Source: Albidovulum sp.
Lineage (GTDB): Bacteria > Pseudomonadota > Alphaproteobacteria > Rhodobacterales > Rhodobacteraceae
NCBI GenBank assembly: GCA_028823855.1
Contig: JAPPFL010000027.1
Span: forward strand, 139,952 to 203,951
Length of the DNA: 64,000 nt
Direction: 5' to 3'
The position numbers and the translations under genes were made by a program. Under the pieces are notes generated by a model. It was not told the DNA's origin, ran no database searches, and was given only the letters and a program-made list of their open reading frames with translations. This document shows, piece after piece, positions 35,414 through 44,467 of the stretch. Each line of letters begins with the position of its first letter. Positions within the stretch are counted from its first letter, which is position 1.

Positions 35414-37564
35414 TCAGGCCGTTCCGAAGTCAAGCCTTCCGCGAGCGCGGTAGTCCTGCAGCCCGCGAATTATTAGCCGCCTTGCCTTTGAGAGGAAAAG
35501 CTCGAATCGGGACGGGTTGCAAACCATGTCGGTCCTATAAAACGACGGGCACAAAATCGCCGCGTCGGCGACTTCGCCGCAGTTTCCGCAGCCAACGCAG
35601 AATCTGTCGATACTGGCAACCGGGTCGTCTCTTAAGGGATCGTCCAGCTTCTTCAGCGACAGCGACGGGCAGCCGGACAGCCTAATGCAGGCATGATCGC
35701 CGGTGCATATTTCCTCATCGACGCCAAATCGGGGTTTCACGACCCTGTGCCCGCCTTTGATTGCCGCCTCTCTCTTGGGTTTCTCTCGCCTTTCCTTGTT
35801 CAGCATGCATTCCGAGGATGCCACGACAACCTTCGGTCCGGAATAGTCGGTGGTCAGAGCTTCCCTTAGGATGTCGCGCATGCGACCGACGTCGTAGGTC
35901 CGGTCGATTTCCCTGACCCATTCCACGCCGACTCCCTTGACAGCTTCTGCGATCGGATGCTTGGTCGACTTCGTGGAATTGCCGGCGCGAGACGAGAGAA
36001 TATCCTGGCCGCCCGTCGCAGCCGAATAAAAGTTGTCGACAACGAGAATTACGCTGTCGGATTTGTTGAAGACCGCGTTTCCTATGCTCGACGACAAGCC
36101 ATTGTGCCAAAACCCGCCGTCCCCGATGATCGCTATCGAACGCTTCTCGCCTCCGCCGTCGAAGGCTCCGTTCGACGCCGGACCGAGCCCGTAGCCCATC
36201 GTTGTGCCGCCGATCTCGAAAGGCGGTAGCGCAGCGAAAAGGTGGCAGCCGATATCGCCCGCGATCTGATGGCTGCCCAGCTCCTGTTCTACCATTTTCA
36301 GCGCCGCGAAAATCGGTCTTTCGGGGCATCCCGTACAAAAGCCCGGCGGCCTGATCGGCACGGTTTTCGAGAGATCCGGGACCTCGGGCAGCTCGTCTTC
36401 CCGGTTCGGTGCGCGCTGTCGGTCGGGAAGCAGTTCCGGAGCATTCGCCCGAATGAATCCAGCGACGGCATCCAGCATGACCTGGCCCGTATACTCGCCC
36501 GCCATCGGGAAGAATTCCTTGCCGGGAAGCGCCGTATCGCAGCCGTTCTTATAAAGCAAAGAGCCGAGCGCCTGCTCGATAAACTCCGGCTGCCCTTCCT
36601 CGACCACGAGCACGGATTTCTTTCGAGCGGCAAATTCGATCCATTCGTCCTTCAGCAGAGGATAGGTAACATTCAGGACGTATAGCGGCACTTTGGATTC
36701 GCCCGTGATATCGGCCAGTCCAAGCCTCTGAAGCGCGCGCACGACTCCGTTGTACATTCCGCCTTGCAGCACGATTCCAATGTTCGAGTCATCAGGCCCA
36801 AAAAACTCGTTTATCCTGTTTTCAAAGATATATTTTTCTGCCGCGGGCCATCGGTTCCTGATCTTGTCCTGTTCCTGAACATAAGTCATCGGCGGAAGGA
36901 CGACACGCGAATACTCGCGGCGCGGATTGGCCAGCGCATCGCGGACCGTAAGCGGGGGGCGCCTGTTCCCACGCGTCTTGAATGTTCCGGTTACATGGCA
37001 AGTTCTTATGCGAACCATCATCATGACCGGCGTTCCGGACGCTTCCGACAGCTCGAACCCATGCTCGACCGCATCGACGATCGTCGGAAGGCTAGGCCTC
37101 GGATCCATGAGCCAGAATTGCGACTTCATTGCGAAGGGATGGGTGCGTTCCTGCATTATCGAAGACCCCTCGCCGTAATCCTCGCCGACAATGATCAACG
37201 CTCCTCCAGTAACTCCGGCCGAAGAGAGATTAGCAAGCGCGTCGGACGCGACGTTTACGCCAACGGCTCCCTTGAAAGTAACTGCGCCTCGAATCGGATA
37301 ATGGACGGATGCGGCCAGCATCGCCGCTGCCGCCGCTTCGGATGCGTTCGCTTCAAATCTTACTCCGAGGTCGCCGAGGATTTCCTCCGCATCGGCTAGT
37401 ACATCCATTAAATGGGAAATCGGCGCGCCTTGGTAGCCGCCGACATATCCGACTCCGCACTCGAGCAAAGCTTTCGTGATTGCCAGGATGCCTTCGCCTT
37501 CGAATATCTCACCGTCGCCTAGCTTGAGTTTCTGGACTTCCCTAGCAAACGACCGCTCAGCCAT
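35414..37564 (-). CDS. iorA: indolepyruvate:ferredoxin oxidoreductase, alpha subunit
   Basis: 716 residues. In order: a pyrimidine-binding oxidoreductase core (YVGGYQGAPISHLMDVLADA near residue 40; AVTFKGAVGVNVASDAL), a central domain, and the thiamine-diphosphate-binding domain with GCPERPIFAAL and AIIGDGGFWHNGLSSSIGNA. At the C-terminus is a ferredoxin-type pair of Cys clusters (ICTGDHACIRLSGCPSLS; FCVGCGNCGEVADAAILCPS). It catalyses the ThDP-dependent step of aryl-pyruvate oxidation and passes electrons through its Fe-S centres. GGAGAGA precedes the ATG. It is first in the order iorA, iorB. Confidence 0.93.
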   Translation of the reverse strand: MAERSFAREVQKLKLGDGEIFEGEGILAITKALLECGVGYVGGYQGAPISHLMDVLADAEEILGDLGVRFEANASEAAAAAMLAASVHYPIRGAVTFKGAVGVNVASDALANLSSAGVTGGALIIVGEDYGEGSSIMQERTHPFAMKSQFWLMDPRPSLPTIVDAVEHGFELSEASGTPVMMMVRIRTCHVTGTFKTRGNRRPPLTVRDALANPRREYSRVVLPPMTYVQEQDKIRNRWPAAEKYIFENRINEFFGPDDSNIGIVLQGGMYNGVVRALQRLGLADITGESKVPLYVLNVTYPLLKDEWIEFAARKKSVLVVEEGQPEFIEQALGSLLYKNGCDTALPGKEFFPMAGEYTGQVMLDAVAGFIRANAPELLPDRQRAPNREDELPEVPDLSKTVPIRPPGFCTGCPERPIFAALKMVEQELGSHQIAGDIGCHLFAALPPFEIGGTTMGYGLGPASNGAFDGGGEKRSIAIIGDGGFWHNGLSSSIGNAVFNKSDSVILVVDNFYSAATGGQDILSSRAGNSTKSTKHPIAEAVKGVGVEWVREIDRTYDVGRMRDILREALTTDYSGPKVVVASSECMLNKERREKPKREAAIKGGHRVVKPRFGVDEEICTGDHACIRLSGCPSLSLKKLDDPLRDDPVASIDRFCVGCGNCGEVADAAILCPSFYRTDMVCNPSRFELFLSKARRLIIRGLQDYRARGRLDFGTA

Positions 37565-37656
37565 TTTTTCTCTCCGAGTGAACTTCCTTCGGAACTTCCG
37601 CCGCCTGTCGAATGCTTGGCGGCACGAGTCCTCGCTCAGCCATAATGCACAATAGT

Positions 37657-37692
37657 GCGTTGCCGCCCAAATTAGAAGTTGGGCGACAGCGC
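37657..37692 (-). terminator. stem-loop between dppF-type gene and iorA
   Basis: A 14-pair stem with one mismatch and one G-U (GCGTTGCCGCCCAA against TTGGGCGACAGCGC) and an 8-base loop, starting 8 bases after the stop of the minus-strand ABC operon. No T-run follows on that strand, so termination may be rho-assisted or the hairpin may only protect the 3' end. Confidence 0.5.
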
Positions 37693-37699
37693 CGAGAAA

Positions 37700-38521
37700 C
37701 TAAAACGCCTTCCAATTTTTTTGTTCCGGGTCCGGCAACGGAATCGCATCGAGCAGGCCTCGCGTAACCGGATGTTTCGGGCATTCGAAAATTTCGCTCG
37801 TCGGCGCGAGTTCGGCAACTTCGCCCTTCGACAGAACTAGCACGCGCGCGCAGAGCCTTCGCACGACCGAAAGATCGTGGCTTATGAACGCCAGCGTCAG
37901 CCCGAGGTCCGCGACAAGTCCTTCAAGCAGATTTATGACTTGAGCCTGTGTCAGCACGTCGAGACCGGAAACGATCTCGTCGGCTACGATGAATTCGGGA
38001 TCGAGGGCTATGGCGCGCGCTATTCCTACGCGCTGGCGCTGCCCGCCCGACAATTCGTGCGGAAAGCGGTGGCGAAGTCTGTATGAGAGCCCGACCTGCG
38101 TCATTGCCTTTTCCACGCGATCCTGAATGTCCGGGTAGCCGTGCAGACGAAGCGGACCTGCAATGATGCCATATACCATTCGGCGGGGATTCAGTGACGA
38201 CATTGGATCTTGAAATATCATCTGAAGCCTGCGGCGAAACGGACGGAGCGAAATATCGGGCAGCCTTCCAATTTCTATTCCGTCGAAAAATAGATGTCCC
38301 GCCTGCGGCTCGATTAGCCTTAGCAAAGTTCGGCCGAGAGTCGTCTTTCCCGAGCCCGATCCACCGACTATTCCCAGCACTTCGCCGCGTTCGATAGCAA
38401 ATGACACGCGCGTTAGAACATCGATGCGCGGAGCCGCGCGCAGCAGCGGCTTGCGCGTCAGGTCCGGGAGCGAAACTGAAATCCCGCGGGCCTCGACAAG
38501 CGGATTTGCGTTACCGCTCAT
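37700..38521 (-). CDS. ABC transporter ATP-binding protein, dipeptide/oligopeptide (DppF/OppF) type
   Basis: A 273-residue ATPase. Walker A GGSGSGKT is at 53-60, signature LSGGQRQRVGIARAI follows, then FIVADEIVSGLD as Walker B. The C-terminus has the peptide-transporter extension (FECPKHPVTRGLLDAIPLPD). It is the last gene of the ABC operon and overlaps the DppD-type gene by 11 bases. It pairs with the latter at the membrane's inner face. Confidence 0.9.
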   Translation of the reverse strand: MSGNANPLVEARGISVSLPDLTRKPLLRAAPRIDVLTRVSFAIERGEVLGIVGGSGSGKTTLGRTLLRLIEPQAGHLFFDGIEIGRLPDISLRPFRRRLQMIFQDPMSSLNPRRMVYGIIAGPLRLHGYPDIQDRVEKAMTQVGLSYRLRHRFPHELSGGQRQRVGIARAIALDPEFIVADEIVSGLDVLTQAQVINLLEGLVADLGLTLAFISHDLSVVRRLCARVLVLSKGEVAELAPTSEIFECPKHPVTRGLLDAIPLPDPEQKNWKAF

Positions 38522-39389
38522 TGTTCCACTCTCTATCGGCCAATTCGATTTCCGAATAAACGATTGCCCGTTCTTCGTCGCTCATCGGAAGCAGCGAAGC
38601 ATAGGGGTCGGTGTACTTCGGGGTCGCAGCTAGAAGCGCCGCCGAATAAGGGTGCGCCGGCGCCCGGAAAAAGGCGCCTACGCAAGACGTTTCGATGATC
38701 TTGCCTTCAAAGATGACGGAAAGGCTTCCACATACTTTCGACACTACGCCGAGATCGTGGGTAACGAACAACAGCGAGGTTCGGTGAACTTTGCGCAAAA
38801 GAGAGATTAGGCTCAGGATTTGCTTTTGCACCGTGACGTCGAGCGCGGTGGTCGGCTCGTCGGCAACGATTAGCTTGGGTTCAGCGGCAAAAGCCGCCGC
38901 AATGAGAATCCGTTGCCGCATGCCGCCCGACAGTTCATGGGGATATGAACGCATGACCCGTTCGGGATCGCTTATGCCCACTTCTTCCAGCAGTTCCGCG
39001 GCTCGAGAGTCCGCGGCCTTTCTGGTCCAACCGAGAATGTCGACCAGCTTGCACGTGATTTGCTTTCCAACTCGACGTGACGGATTTAGGGCGGTTAGGG
39101 GATCCTGAGGAATAAGTGCCGTCGTCTCGCCAATAAAGCGACGGCGATCGGACGAGCGCATCATCAGAAGGTCCCTGCCTCCGAGAGAAATGCTACCTTC
39201 GAGAATATGCACGGACTCGGGCAAAATACCCAGTATAGCCTTGGCGATCATGCTTTTGCCGGCACCGCTCTCGCCGACGAGACCAAGCGATTCGCCTGAG
39301 TTCAAATCAAGCGACACGGATCTGAGCACGCGCGGGCCGCCGTTCCTGGGCGCAACGCTTAATTCGCGAATTCGCAGAAATTCTATCAT
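38511..39389 (-). CDS. ABC transporter ATP-binding protein, DppD/OppD type
   Basis: A 292-residue ATPase. Walker A VGESGAGKS is in the N-terminal quarter, followed by LSGGMRQRILIAAAFA (signature) and LIVADEPTTALD (Walker B). The DppD-type C-terminus with CVGAFFRAPAHPYSAALLAA is present; the cysteine ligands of the oligopeptide-type Fe-S cluster seen in some relatives are not obvious. The start is placed at MIEFLRIRELS (39389), which creates an ATGA overlap with the DppC-type gene. The frame remains open to 39491, but that part is antisense to the permease gene. Confidence 0.9.
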   Translation of the reverse strand: MIEFLRIRELSVAPRNGGPRVLRSVSLDLNSGESLGLVGESGAGKSMIAKAILGILPESVHILEGSISLGGRDLLMMRSSDRRRFIGETTALIPQDPLTALNPSRRVGKQITCKLVDILGWTRKAADSRAAELLEEVGISDPERVMRSYPHELSGGMRQRILIAAAFAAEPKLIVADEPTTALDVTVQKQILSLISLLRKVHRTSLLFVTHDLGVVSKVCGSLSVIFEGKIIETSCVGAFFRAPAHPYSAALLAATPKYTDPYASLLPMSDEERAIVYSEIELADREWNNER

Positions 39390-40234
39390 CTCAGTACCGG
39401 GTCGAACCGGTCCTTCAGCCCCTCGCCGAACTGGCTGAAAGAAAGCACCGTAAGAAATAGCGCGACTAGCGGAAACGCTAGGACCCACCATGCCTGGTGA
39501 ATGGAAATCCTACCTTCCGCTATCATGCCTCCCCAGGTCGGCGCGTCGGTCGAAATCGACAAATTCACAAAGGAGAGAATTGCCTCGACGATGACGGCGA
39601 TACCCATTTCAAGCGAAAGAAGCGCCGTCGCCGTAGGAAGGATATTCGGGAATATTTCCGCAAGAAGCGTTCGGTAGCGTGAATATCCGGCAACTCGCGC
39701 GCTTTCCACGTAGTCCATCCGCGACTGGTTCAAGGCTTCGGCGCGCACTACTCGGCAAAATCTGGTCCAGTCGATTACGATGATTGCGACGATTATCGCA
39801 ACCAGCCCCGTGCCGAGAACGGCGATTAGGAGAATGCAGAAAAGCACCGGCGGAAAAGCCATCCAGATTTCAACCAGGCGCGAAATCACGCGATCGGTCC
39901 AGCCTCCGAAATATCCCGCTGCCATTCCTAGAGCCGTGCCTATCAGGCAAGTGCAAATCCCCGCGACGAACGCCACGGCGATCGCTATTCGCGATCCGTG
40001 CAGAATCCTGGACAAGACGTCGCGACCCAGGTTGTCGGTGCCCAGCCAATACGAGGGCTGGCTGCCTTCCATCCAGAGGGGCGGAAGTCGGCCGGCGAAT
40101 AAATCCTGGTTTAACGGGTCGTGCGGGCTAATCCATGGAGCAAGCGCCGCTGCGAAAATCACGAGGCCGAGCCATAGGCCGGACAACCATAACCGGGGAG
40201 GAAGCCGACGGCGGCTTGCGGAACCGCTAACCAC
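39386..40234 (-). CDS. ABC transporter permease, DppC type
   Basis: A 282-residue inner-membrane permease. The N-terminal helix WLSGLWLGLVIFAAALAPWI is followed by WLGTDNLGRDVLSRILHGSR, which is diagnostic for DppC/OppC. The EAA-type loop reads YVESARVAGYSRYRTLLAEI. It overlaps the DppB-type gene by 8 bases and the DppD-type gene by 4, typical of a translationally coupled operon. Confidence 0.91.
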   Translation of the reverse strand: MVSGSASRRRLPPRLWLSGLWLGLVIFAAALAPWISPHDPLNQDLFAGRLPPLWMEGSQPSYWLGTDNLGRDVLSRILHGSRIAIAVAFVAGICTCLIGTALGMAAGYFGGWTDRVISRLVEIWMAFPPVLFCILLIAVLGTGLVAIIVAIIVIDWTRFCRVVRAEALNQSRMDYVESARVAGYSRYRTLLAEIFPNILPTATALLSLEMGIAVIVEAILSFVNLSISTDAPTWGGMIAEGRISIHQAWWVLAFPLVALFLTVLSFSQFGEGLKDRFDPVLR

Positions 40235-41237
40235 GGCGCAGCCTTGGATTCAACAAGGCGTAGGTTAAATCCACAGCGAGATTCACCGCCGTTACGATCA
40301 CGGCGAAGACCAGAACGATTCCCTGTATGAGCGGAAGATCGCGATTGATCACGGCATCAATCGCCATATTGCCTAGTCCCTCGTACGAAAAGAGCCTTTC
40401 GATAATGACCGTTCCGCCAATTAAAAACGTGAATTGCACGCCGATAAGGGTCAAAGTCGGCAGAAGGGCGTTGCGTAGAGCCTCCGAGAATATCACCGCA
40501 TTCTCGCTGTATCCCCTCGTACGGGCAGTTTCCACGTAGTCGAGGTGAAGCGTTTCCTTTATCGACTGCTTGAGCAGCCTGCCGATCATCGCCGCTAGCG
40601 GCAACGAGAGCGCGAGAGCGGGCATGAACATGTGCGCGAGCAAATCGGCGGCCAGGTCGAAGCGAAGGCGAACGAGGCTTTCGGCCAGAAAAAATTGCGT
40701 TGCGAAGGGTAGATCGGATTGAGGAGTAATACGCCCCGAAATATGGAAAACCGGCCAGATAACGCCGAACAGCAGAATCAGAAAAAGCCCCCAGAGGAAG
40801 TCGGGGACCGACAACCCGACGCCATTGACAACATCGATTCCGGCCTCGGCCGGCGTGCCGCGATAGCGGGCGCCGGCGAGCGCCAGTGCAAATCCCAGCG
40901 CAAGCGCGAAAACCAGCGCCAAGATACTAAGTTCCAGGGTCGCGGGAAGCCGGCCCAGGACAAGACCGAGAACATCCCGCCGCAGCGAAATCGAAGTGCC
41001 TAGGTCGCCCTGCAGAGCGTTGCCGAGCCAAATCGCGAATTGCTCCAGAATCGACTTGTCGAGTCCGTAAAGCGCCTCCAGCCTGTCGATGTCTCCCGAA
41101 GTCGCGCCGGGCGGCAACATCATCGCGATCGGATTCCCAGGCACGATGCGCACGGCAACGAATACGACGATCGCGATACCGAATATCGCAATGATCGTAG
41201 AAACGAAACGTGCAGTCGCGGCCTGCAGGACTCTCAT
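40227..41237 (-). CDS. ABC transporter permease, DppB type
   Basis: A 336-residue inner-membrane permease with the family N-terminus (IIAIFGIAIVVFVAVRIVPG, then NPIAMMLPPGA) and the EAA loop YVETARTRGYSENAVIFSEA. The last part, GLGNMAIDAVINRDLPLIQG, is also typical. It forms the channel with the DppC-type subunit. It follows the binding-protein gene after about 60 bases that contain an imperfect hairpin. Confidence 0.91.
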   Translation of the reverse strand: MRVLQAATARFVSTIIAIFGIAIVVFVAVRIVPGNPIAMMLPPGATSGDIDRLEALYGLDKSILEQFAIWLGNALQGDLGTSISLRRDVLGLVLGRLPATLELSILALVFALALGFALALAGARYRGTPAEAGIDVVNGVGLSVPDFLWGLFLILLFGVIWPVFHISGRITPQSDLPFATQFFLAESLVRLRFDLAADLLAHMFMPALALSLPLAAMIGRLLKQSIKETLHLDYVETARTRGYSENAVIFSEALRNALLPTLTLIGVQFTFLIGGTVIIERLFSYEGLGNMAIDAVINRDLPLIQGIVLVFAVIVTAVNLAVDLTYALLNPRLRRG

Positions 41238-41259
41238 GGTCCCGTCGCTCCAAAACTAT

Positions 41260-41286
41260 GCCGGGCCTCCCTCGGGTAGACCCGGC
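41260..41286 (-). other. intercistronic stem-loop after peptide-binding-protein gene
   Basis: An imperfect 9-pair stem (GCCGGGCCT against AGACCCGGC, one mismatch) around a loop CCCTCGGGT that can itself pair. It lies between the binding-protein stop (41299) and the DppB-type start (41237). Position and form match the hairpins after the two other binding-protein genes in the window. Confidence 0.55.
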
Positions 41287-41298
41287 GGCTTCGCTCGC

Positions 41299-42834
41299 CT
41301 ATGCGCGGCTCATCAAGAAAGGCAGCAGCGCTCCCGAAGCGTGCGGGGTGACAGAAACCTCGTCGCTATGCAATATCGGCTGAACGTATTGGATCAACGG
41401 AATTACGAGACCGTCTTCGGCGATCTTTCGATCAACATCTTTCCAGCCCGCAATGCGTTTTTCCTCGTCCGCCTCGCCCCAAAGCGGTCCAATCATTCCA
41501 ATCAGATCTTCGCCGTCCCAGACCGAATGCGGACTCGGACCGAACATCGCAAAACCGGTCGACGTGGTCGGATCGCCGACCGCATTGCCCCAATTATAGA
41601 ATGCCGCGGGTGCGAGCTGGTCCGCCGCGCGGAGTTCGTAGTGCTTGGCGATCTCGTAAACGTCGATTTCCGCTTCGATTCCGACGCGCCTCCACAAGCC
41701 CACGATCGCTTGGATCATTTCGTAATCCTTGGGCTTGAATCCGCGCGTTGTCTGAATCTTGAATCGGACCGGGTTGTCGGGCCCGTAGCCGGAAGCGGCG
41801 AGCAGTTCGGCGGACTTCGCCGGATCGTACGGCACTTCGATCGTAGGATCGTATGCTATGTAATCCGGCGTCTGCAGCGTGTCGATCGGCACGCCATAGC
41901 CGTTGAGCAGGCGTTCGACCAAAAGCTTCTTGTCAATGGCGTGGTGCGCTGCGAGCCTGACGTTCCTGTCTAGCATAACGTCAATGTCATTTAGGAAAAT
42001 CATGCCAATGTCCGAAATGGGCGCCGCCGTTCCGGAGATGCCGCCGCTGTCGCGAAGCCTGTCGTATTCCTCATAGGGAATTTCGAGCGTGACGTGCGCA
42101 TTGCCGGATTCTATTTCCGCCACTCGGCTCGCCGCATCCGTTACGAATTTGATCGTCACGTTCTCAAATTCCGGCTTGCCGCGCCAGTAGTTCGGATTGG
42201 CTTTAAGCTGCACGAATGCGTTGCGCTCGAATCTTTCTACCATGTACGGACCGGTTCCGACGGGCGCCGCTTCGAACCCTTCCGGCCCTACTTTCTCGTA
42301 GTACGCCTTCGGCATAACGAAGCCGGTCAGGAACGCCATCCATATGAAAATCGTCGGTTCAAACGATAGCACGTCGGCGGTAATCCGGTTGCCTTCGATT
42401 TTGTAATTTCCGATTTTCGACCAGATGAATTGGATCGGGTTGCCGGTTTCGGGCTTTCCGGCTCTCTCCAAGGACCAGGCCACATCCTCGGCCGTGAAAG
42501 GCGACCCGTCATGCCATGTCACGCCTTCGCGAACCGTCAAATGAATCTGGGTCTTGTCTTCATTCCATCCCCAATCCGTAACCAAGCCGGATTCGAAGGA
42601 AAGATCCGGATTCTGGTGGATAAAGTAGTCGAATACCGACAAATAGATGGCTTGAATTGTAGGATTGACCGCCGAAGGACCCACCGTCGGATCCCACGAC
42701 GGCAAATTCACATTGTACGCGATCGTCAATTCGCTGATATCGGCGAGCGCCAGGCCGGGAATGCCAAGCGCGCTTGCGGCTAACGGCGCCGTCGCCAGCT
42801 TGAGGGCTCCTCTACGCGTCAAGTCTTGATCCAT
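41299..42834 (-). CDS. ABC transporter substrate-binding protein, family 5 (peptide type), Tat-exported
   Basis: A 511-residue extracytoplasmic binding protein of the DppA/OppA class. The twin-arginine signal LTRRGALKLATAPLAASALG is at residues 5-24 with cleavage near GLALA. Family segments include LTVREGVTWHDGSPFTAEDV and GTGPYMVERFERNAFVQLKA. Ligands of this class include peptides, nickel, opines and other small amines; nothing here fixes the choice. It is the second gene of an operon headed by a flavoprotein 40 bases upstream, which suggests that the flavoprotein acts on the imported compound. Confidence 0.92.
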   Translation of the reverse strand: MDQDLTRRGALKLATAPLAASALGIPGLALADISELTIAYNVNLPSWDPTVGPSAVNPTIQAIYLSVFDYFIHQNPDLSFESGLVTDWGWNEDKTQIHLTVREGVTWHDGSPFTAEDVAWSLERAGKPETGNPIQFIWSKIGNYKIEGNRITADVLSFEPTIFIWMAFLTGFVMPKAYYEKVGPEGFEAAPVGTGPYMVERFERNAFVQLKANPNYWRGKPEFENVTIKFVTDAASRVAEIESGNAHVTLEIPYEEYDRLRDSGGISGTAAPISDIGMIFLNDIDVMLDRNVRLAAHHAIDKKLLVERLLNGYGVPIDTLQTPDYIAYDPTIEVPYDPAKSAELLAASGYGPDNPVRFKIQTTRGFKPKDYEMIQAIVGLWRRVGIEAEIDVYEIAKHYELRAADQLAPAAFYNWGNAVGDPTTSTGFAMFGPSPHSVWDGEDLIGMIGPLWGEADEEKRIAGWKDVDRKIAEDGLVIPLIQYVQPILHSDEVSVTPHASGALLPFLMSRA

Positions 42835-42874
42835 TTCTAGTTCCTTTCATTTTCCGAGGCCGGATTGGATGTGA

Positions 42875-44467
42875 TTACGCTCCCGCGAGTTGCCGCGCAA
42901 GCATATAGCCCGAAGCCGCCCCCAATCCCGCGCCGGGCCAGACGCTCGCTCCGGTCAGGTGAAGCTTGTTGACCGGCGTGGATCCATCGGAATAGCCAAA
43001 CGCCGGGCGGAAATGGAAATTTTGAGCGAGGTGGTGGCTCCCCGAAATCTGGTCGCCCCCTACGAGGTTCGGATTGTCTCGCGCGAGATCCATCGGCGAA
43101 ACTACGCAGCGTTCCAGTATGTCGCGATGAATTCCCGGCGCATAGCTGTCAAGAATATCAATGACTCTATCGGCGTAGGCGTCCTTTACTCGATCCCAGT
43201 TGCGATCCCTAATCGTTCCCGCCGCATCGCCTTGGATTTCGGCCGGGACCATTCGCACCTGCACCCATAGCACATGTTTGGATTCCGGCGCGCGGGATGC
43301 GTCGACCGCGGTGGGTTGGCCGACGACCAAAACAGGCGCTTCAGGCAGTAGCCCGGCAGTGGCTTCAGCGTAAACGCGCGCCATATGGTCCATTGACGGC
43401 GCGAGATGCACATATGCGAATCGGCGCAGATCCGGACCTGCCTTCCATTCGGGCAAATCGTTCAGAGCGAGATGAATCATCATGGTGCCGGGCGCATAGC
43501 TAAATCTGCGCATGGAACCGTCGAAAAAATCGTCTTCGCTACCGCCTTCGAGAAGTTCGTCAACGAGAGAACCCGGCGACGTACCGCAAATAACGGCTTT
43601 TTTCGCCTTGATTTCCTCCCCGCTTGCCAGCCTGATGCCGCTTGCCGCGGAACGGCGAACCAAAACCCGTTCGACTCTGCAGCCGCATCGCAATTCGCCG
43701 CCACGTTCCTTGATCATGCCGACGAGCGCTTTGATAACCGTATCGGCTCCGCCCTTGCCGATGACCATCCCGAAGTTTTGGGACGCCATCGATTCAAGAT
43801 ACGGAAAGATCGCACCGCCCGCGATGTCTGGCGCAAAATCGAGATGCATTCCCCAAGCGGCCAGAGTCGCGCGAAGATACTCGGATTCGAATTTTTCGCG
43901 CAAATACTTGCGCGACGACGACGCCAGAAATCTTACTTTTTCCGCAGTCCTCGCCAAACCCTTGCGGCGAAGCGAGCCAGCGGCGAGCGCGGCGACGGAC
44001 GCCGTGGAAAGCGGTCCGCCCAGCAAGGAAAAGTACTGTTCCGCCTCCTCCGGGAATTCCGTGGCGAGTCGGTACCAGACCAGGGCATCCTCGCGCGAGA
44101 ACTCGGCAATTTTCGCCACCGTCGCGTTCAGGTCGGTGCCGATTCCTAACCAGCGGCCATCCGGAAAAGCTGTCGCGAAACAATTGTCTGCCGACGCGAA
44201 TTCCAGACCGTGCTTCGCCAGGTCCCCGCCATTGTCTTTCATAAAGCGGGAACCGGCAAACAAGCTGAGGTTCATCGCACCCCAGTCGTGAAAGTATCCG
44301 GGAAGCGTCAGCTCGAGTGTCTTTACCGCCCCGCCCGGACGCTCGCACTGTTCGAAAACCCCGACCGACCAGCCCTTCTTAGCCAAATGAGCCGCGCAAG
44401 CCAGCCCATTGTGCCCTGAACCCACAATTACGGCGTCGAATTCCACTTTCGCACCCAGTTTGGCCAT
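42875..44467 (-). CDS. FAD-dependent oxidoreductase, PYROXD2/phytoene desaturase-like (copy 1)
   Basis: A 530-residue flavoprotein. The N-terminal dinucleotide motif VIVGSGHNGLACAAHLAKKG is followed by FEQCERPGGAVKTLEL, and the C-terminal FAD segment reads LHLTGASVWPGAGLGAASGY. This matches the bacterial branch related to PYROXD2 and carotenoid desaturases, whose substrates are mostly unknown. It is the first gene of the peptide-type ABC operon. A paralogue lies divergently 1.5 kb away behind a cyclase gene. The two share LPEWKAG/HPEWKAD, VLWVQV and NLVGGD blocks. The start is placed at MAKLGAKVEFDAV (44467); the frame is open 28 codons further. Confidence 0.88.
   Translation of the reverse strand: MAKLGAKVEFDAVIVGSGHNGLACAAHLAKKGWSVGVFEQCERPGGAVKTLELTLPGYFHDWGAMNLSLFAGSRFMKDNGGDLAKHGLEFASADNCFATAFPDGRWLGIGTDLNATVAKIAEFSREDALVWYRLATEFPEEAEQYFSLLGGPLSTASVAALAAGSLRRKGLARTAEKVRFLASSSRKYLREKFESEYLRATLAAWGMHLDFAPDIAGGAIFPYLESMASQNFGMVIGKGGADTVIKALVGMIKERGGELRCGCRVERVLVRRSAASGIRLASGEEIKAKKAVICGTSPGSLVDELLEGGSEDDFFDGSMRRFSYAPGTMMIHLALNDLPEWKAGPDLRRFAYVHLAPSMDHMARVYAEATAGLLPEAPVLVVGQPTAVDASRAPESKHVLWVQVRMVPAEIQGDAAGTIRDRNWDRVKDAYADRVIDILDSYAPGIHRDILERCVVSPMDLARDNPNLVGGDQISGSHHLAQNFHFRPAFGYSDGSTPVNKLHLTGASVWPGAGLGAASGYMLARQLAGA

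Noticed and set aside
43406-44291. Two long plus-strand frames opposite the first flavoprotein gene
   Set aside because: Both are shadows of a gene with clear FAD motifs on the other strand.
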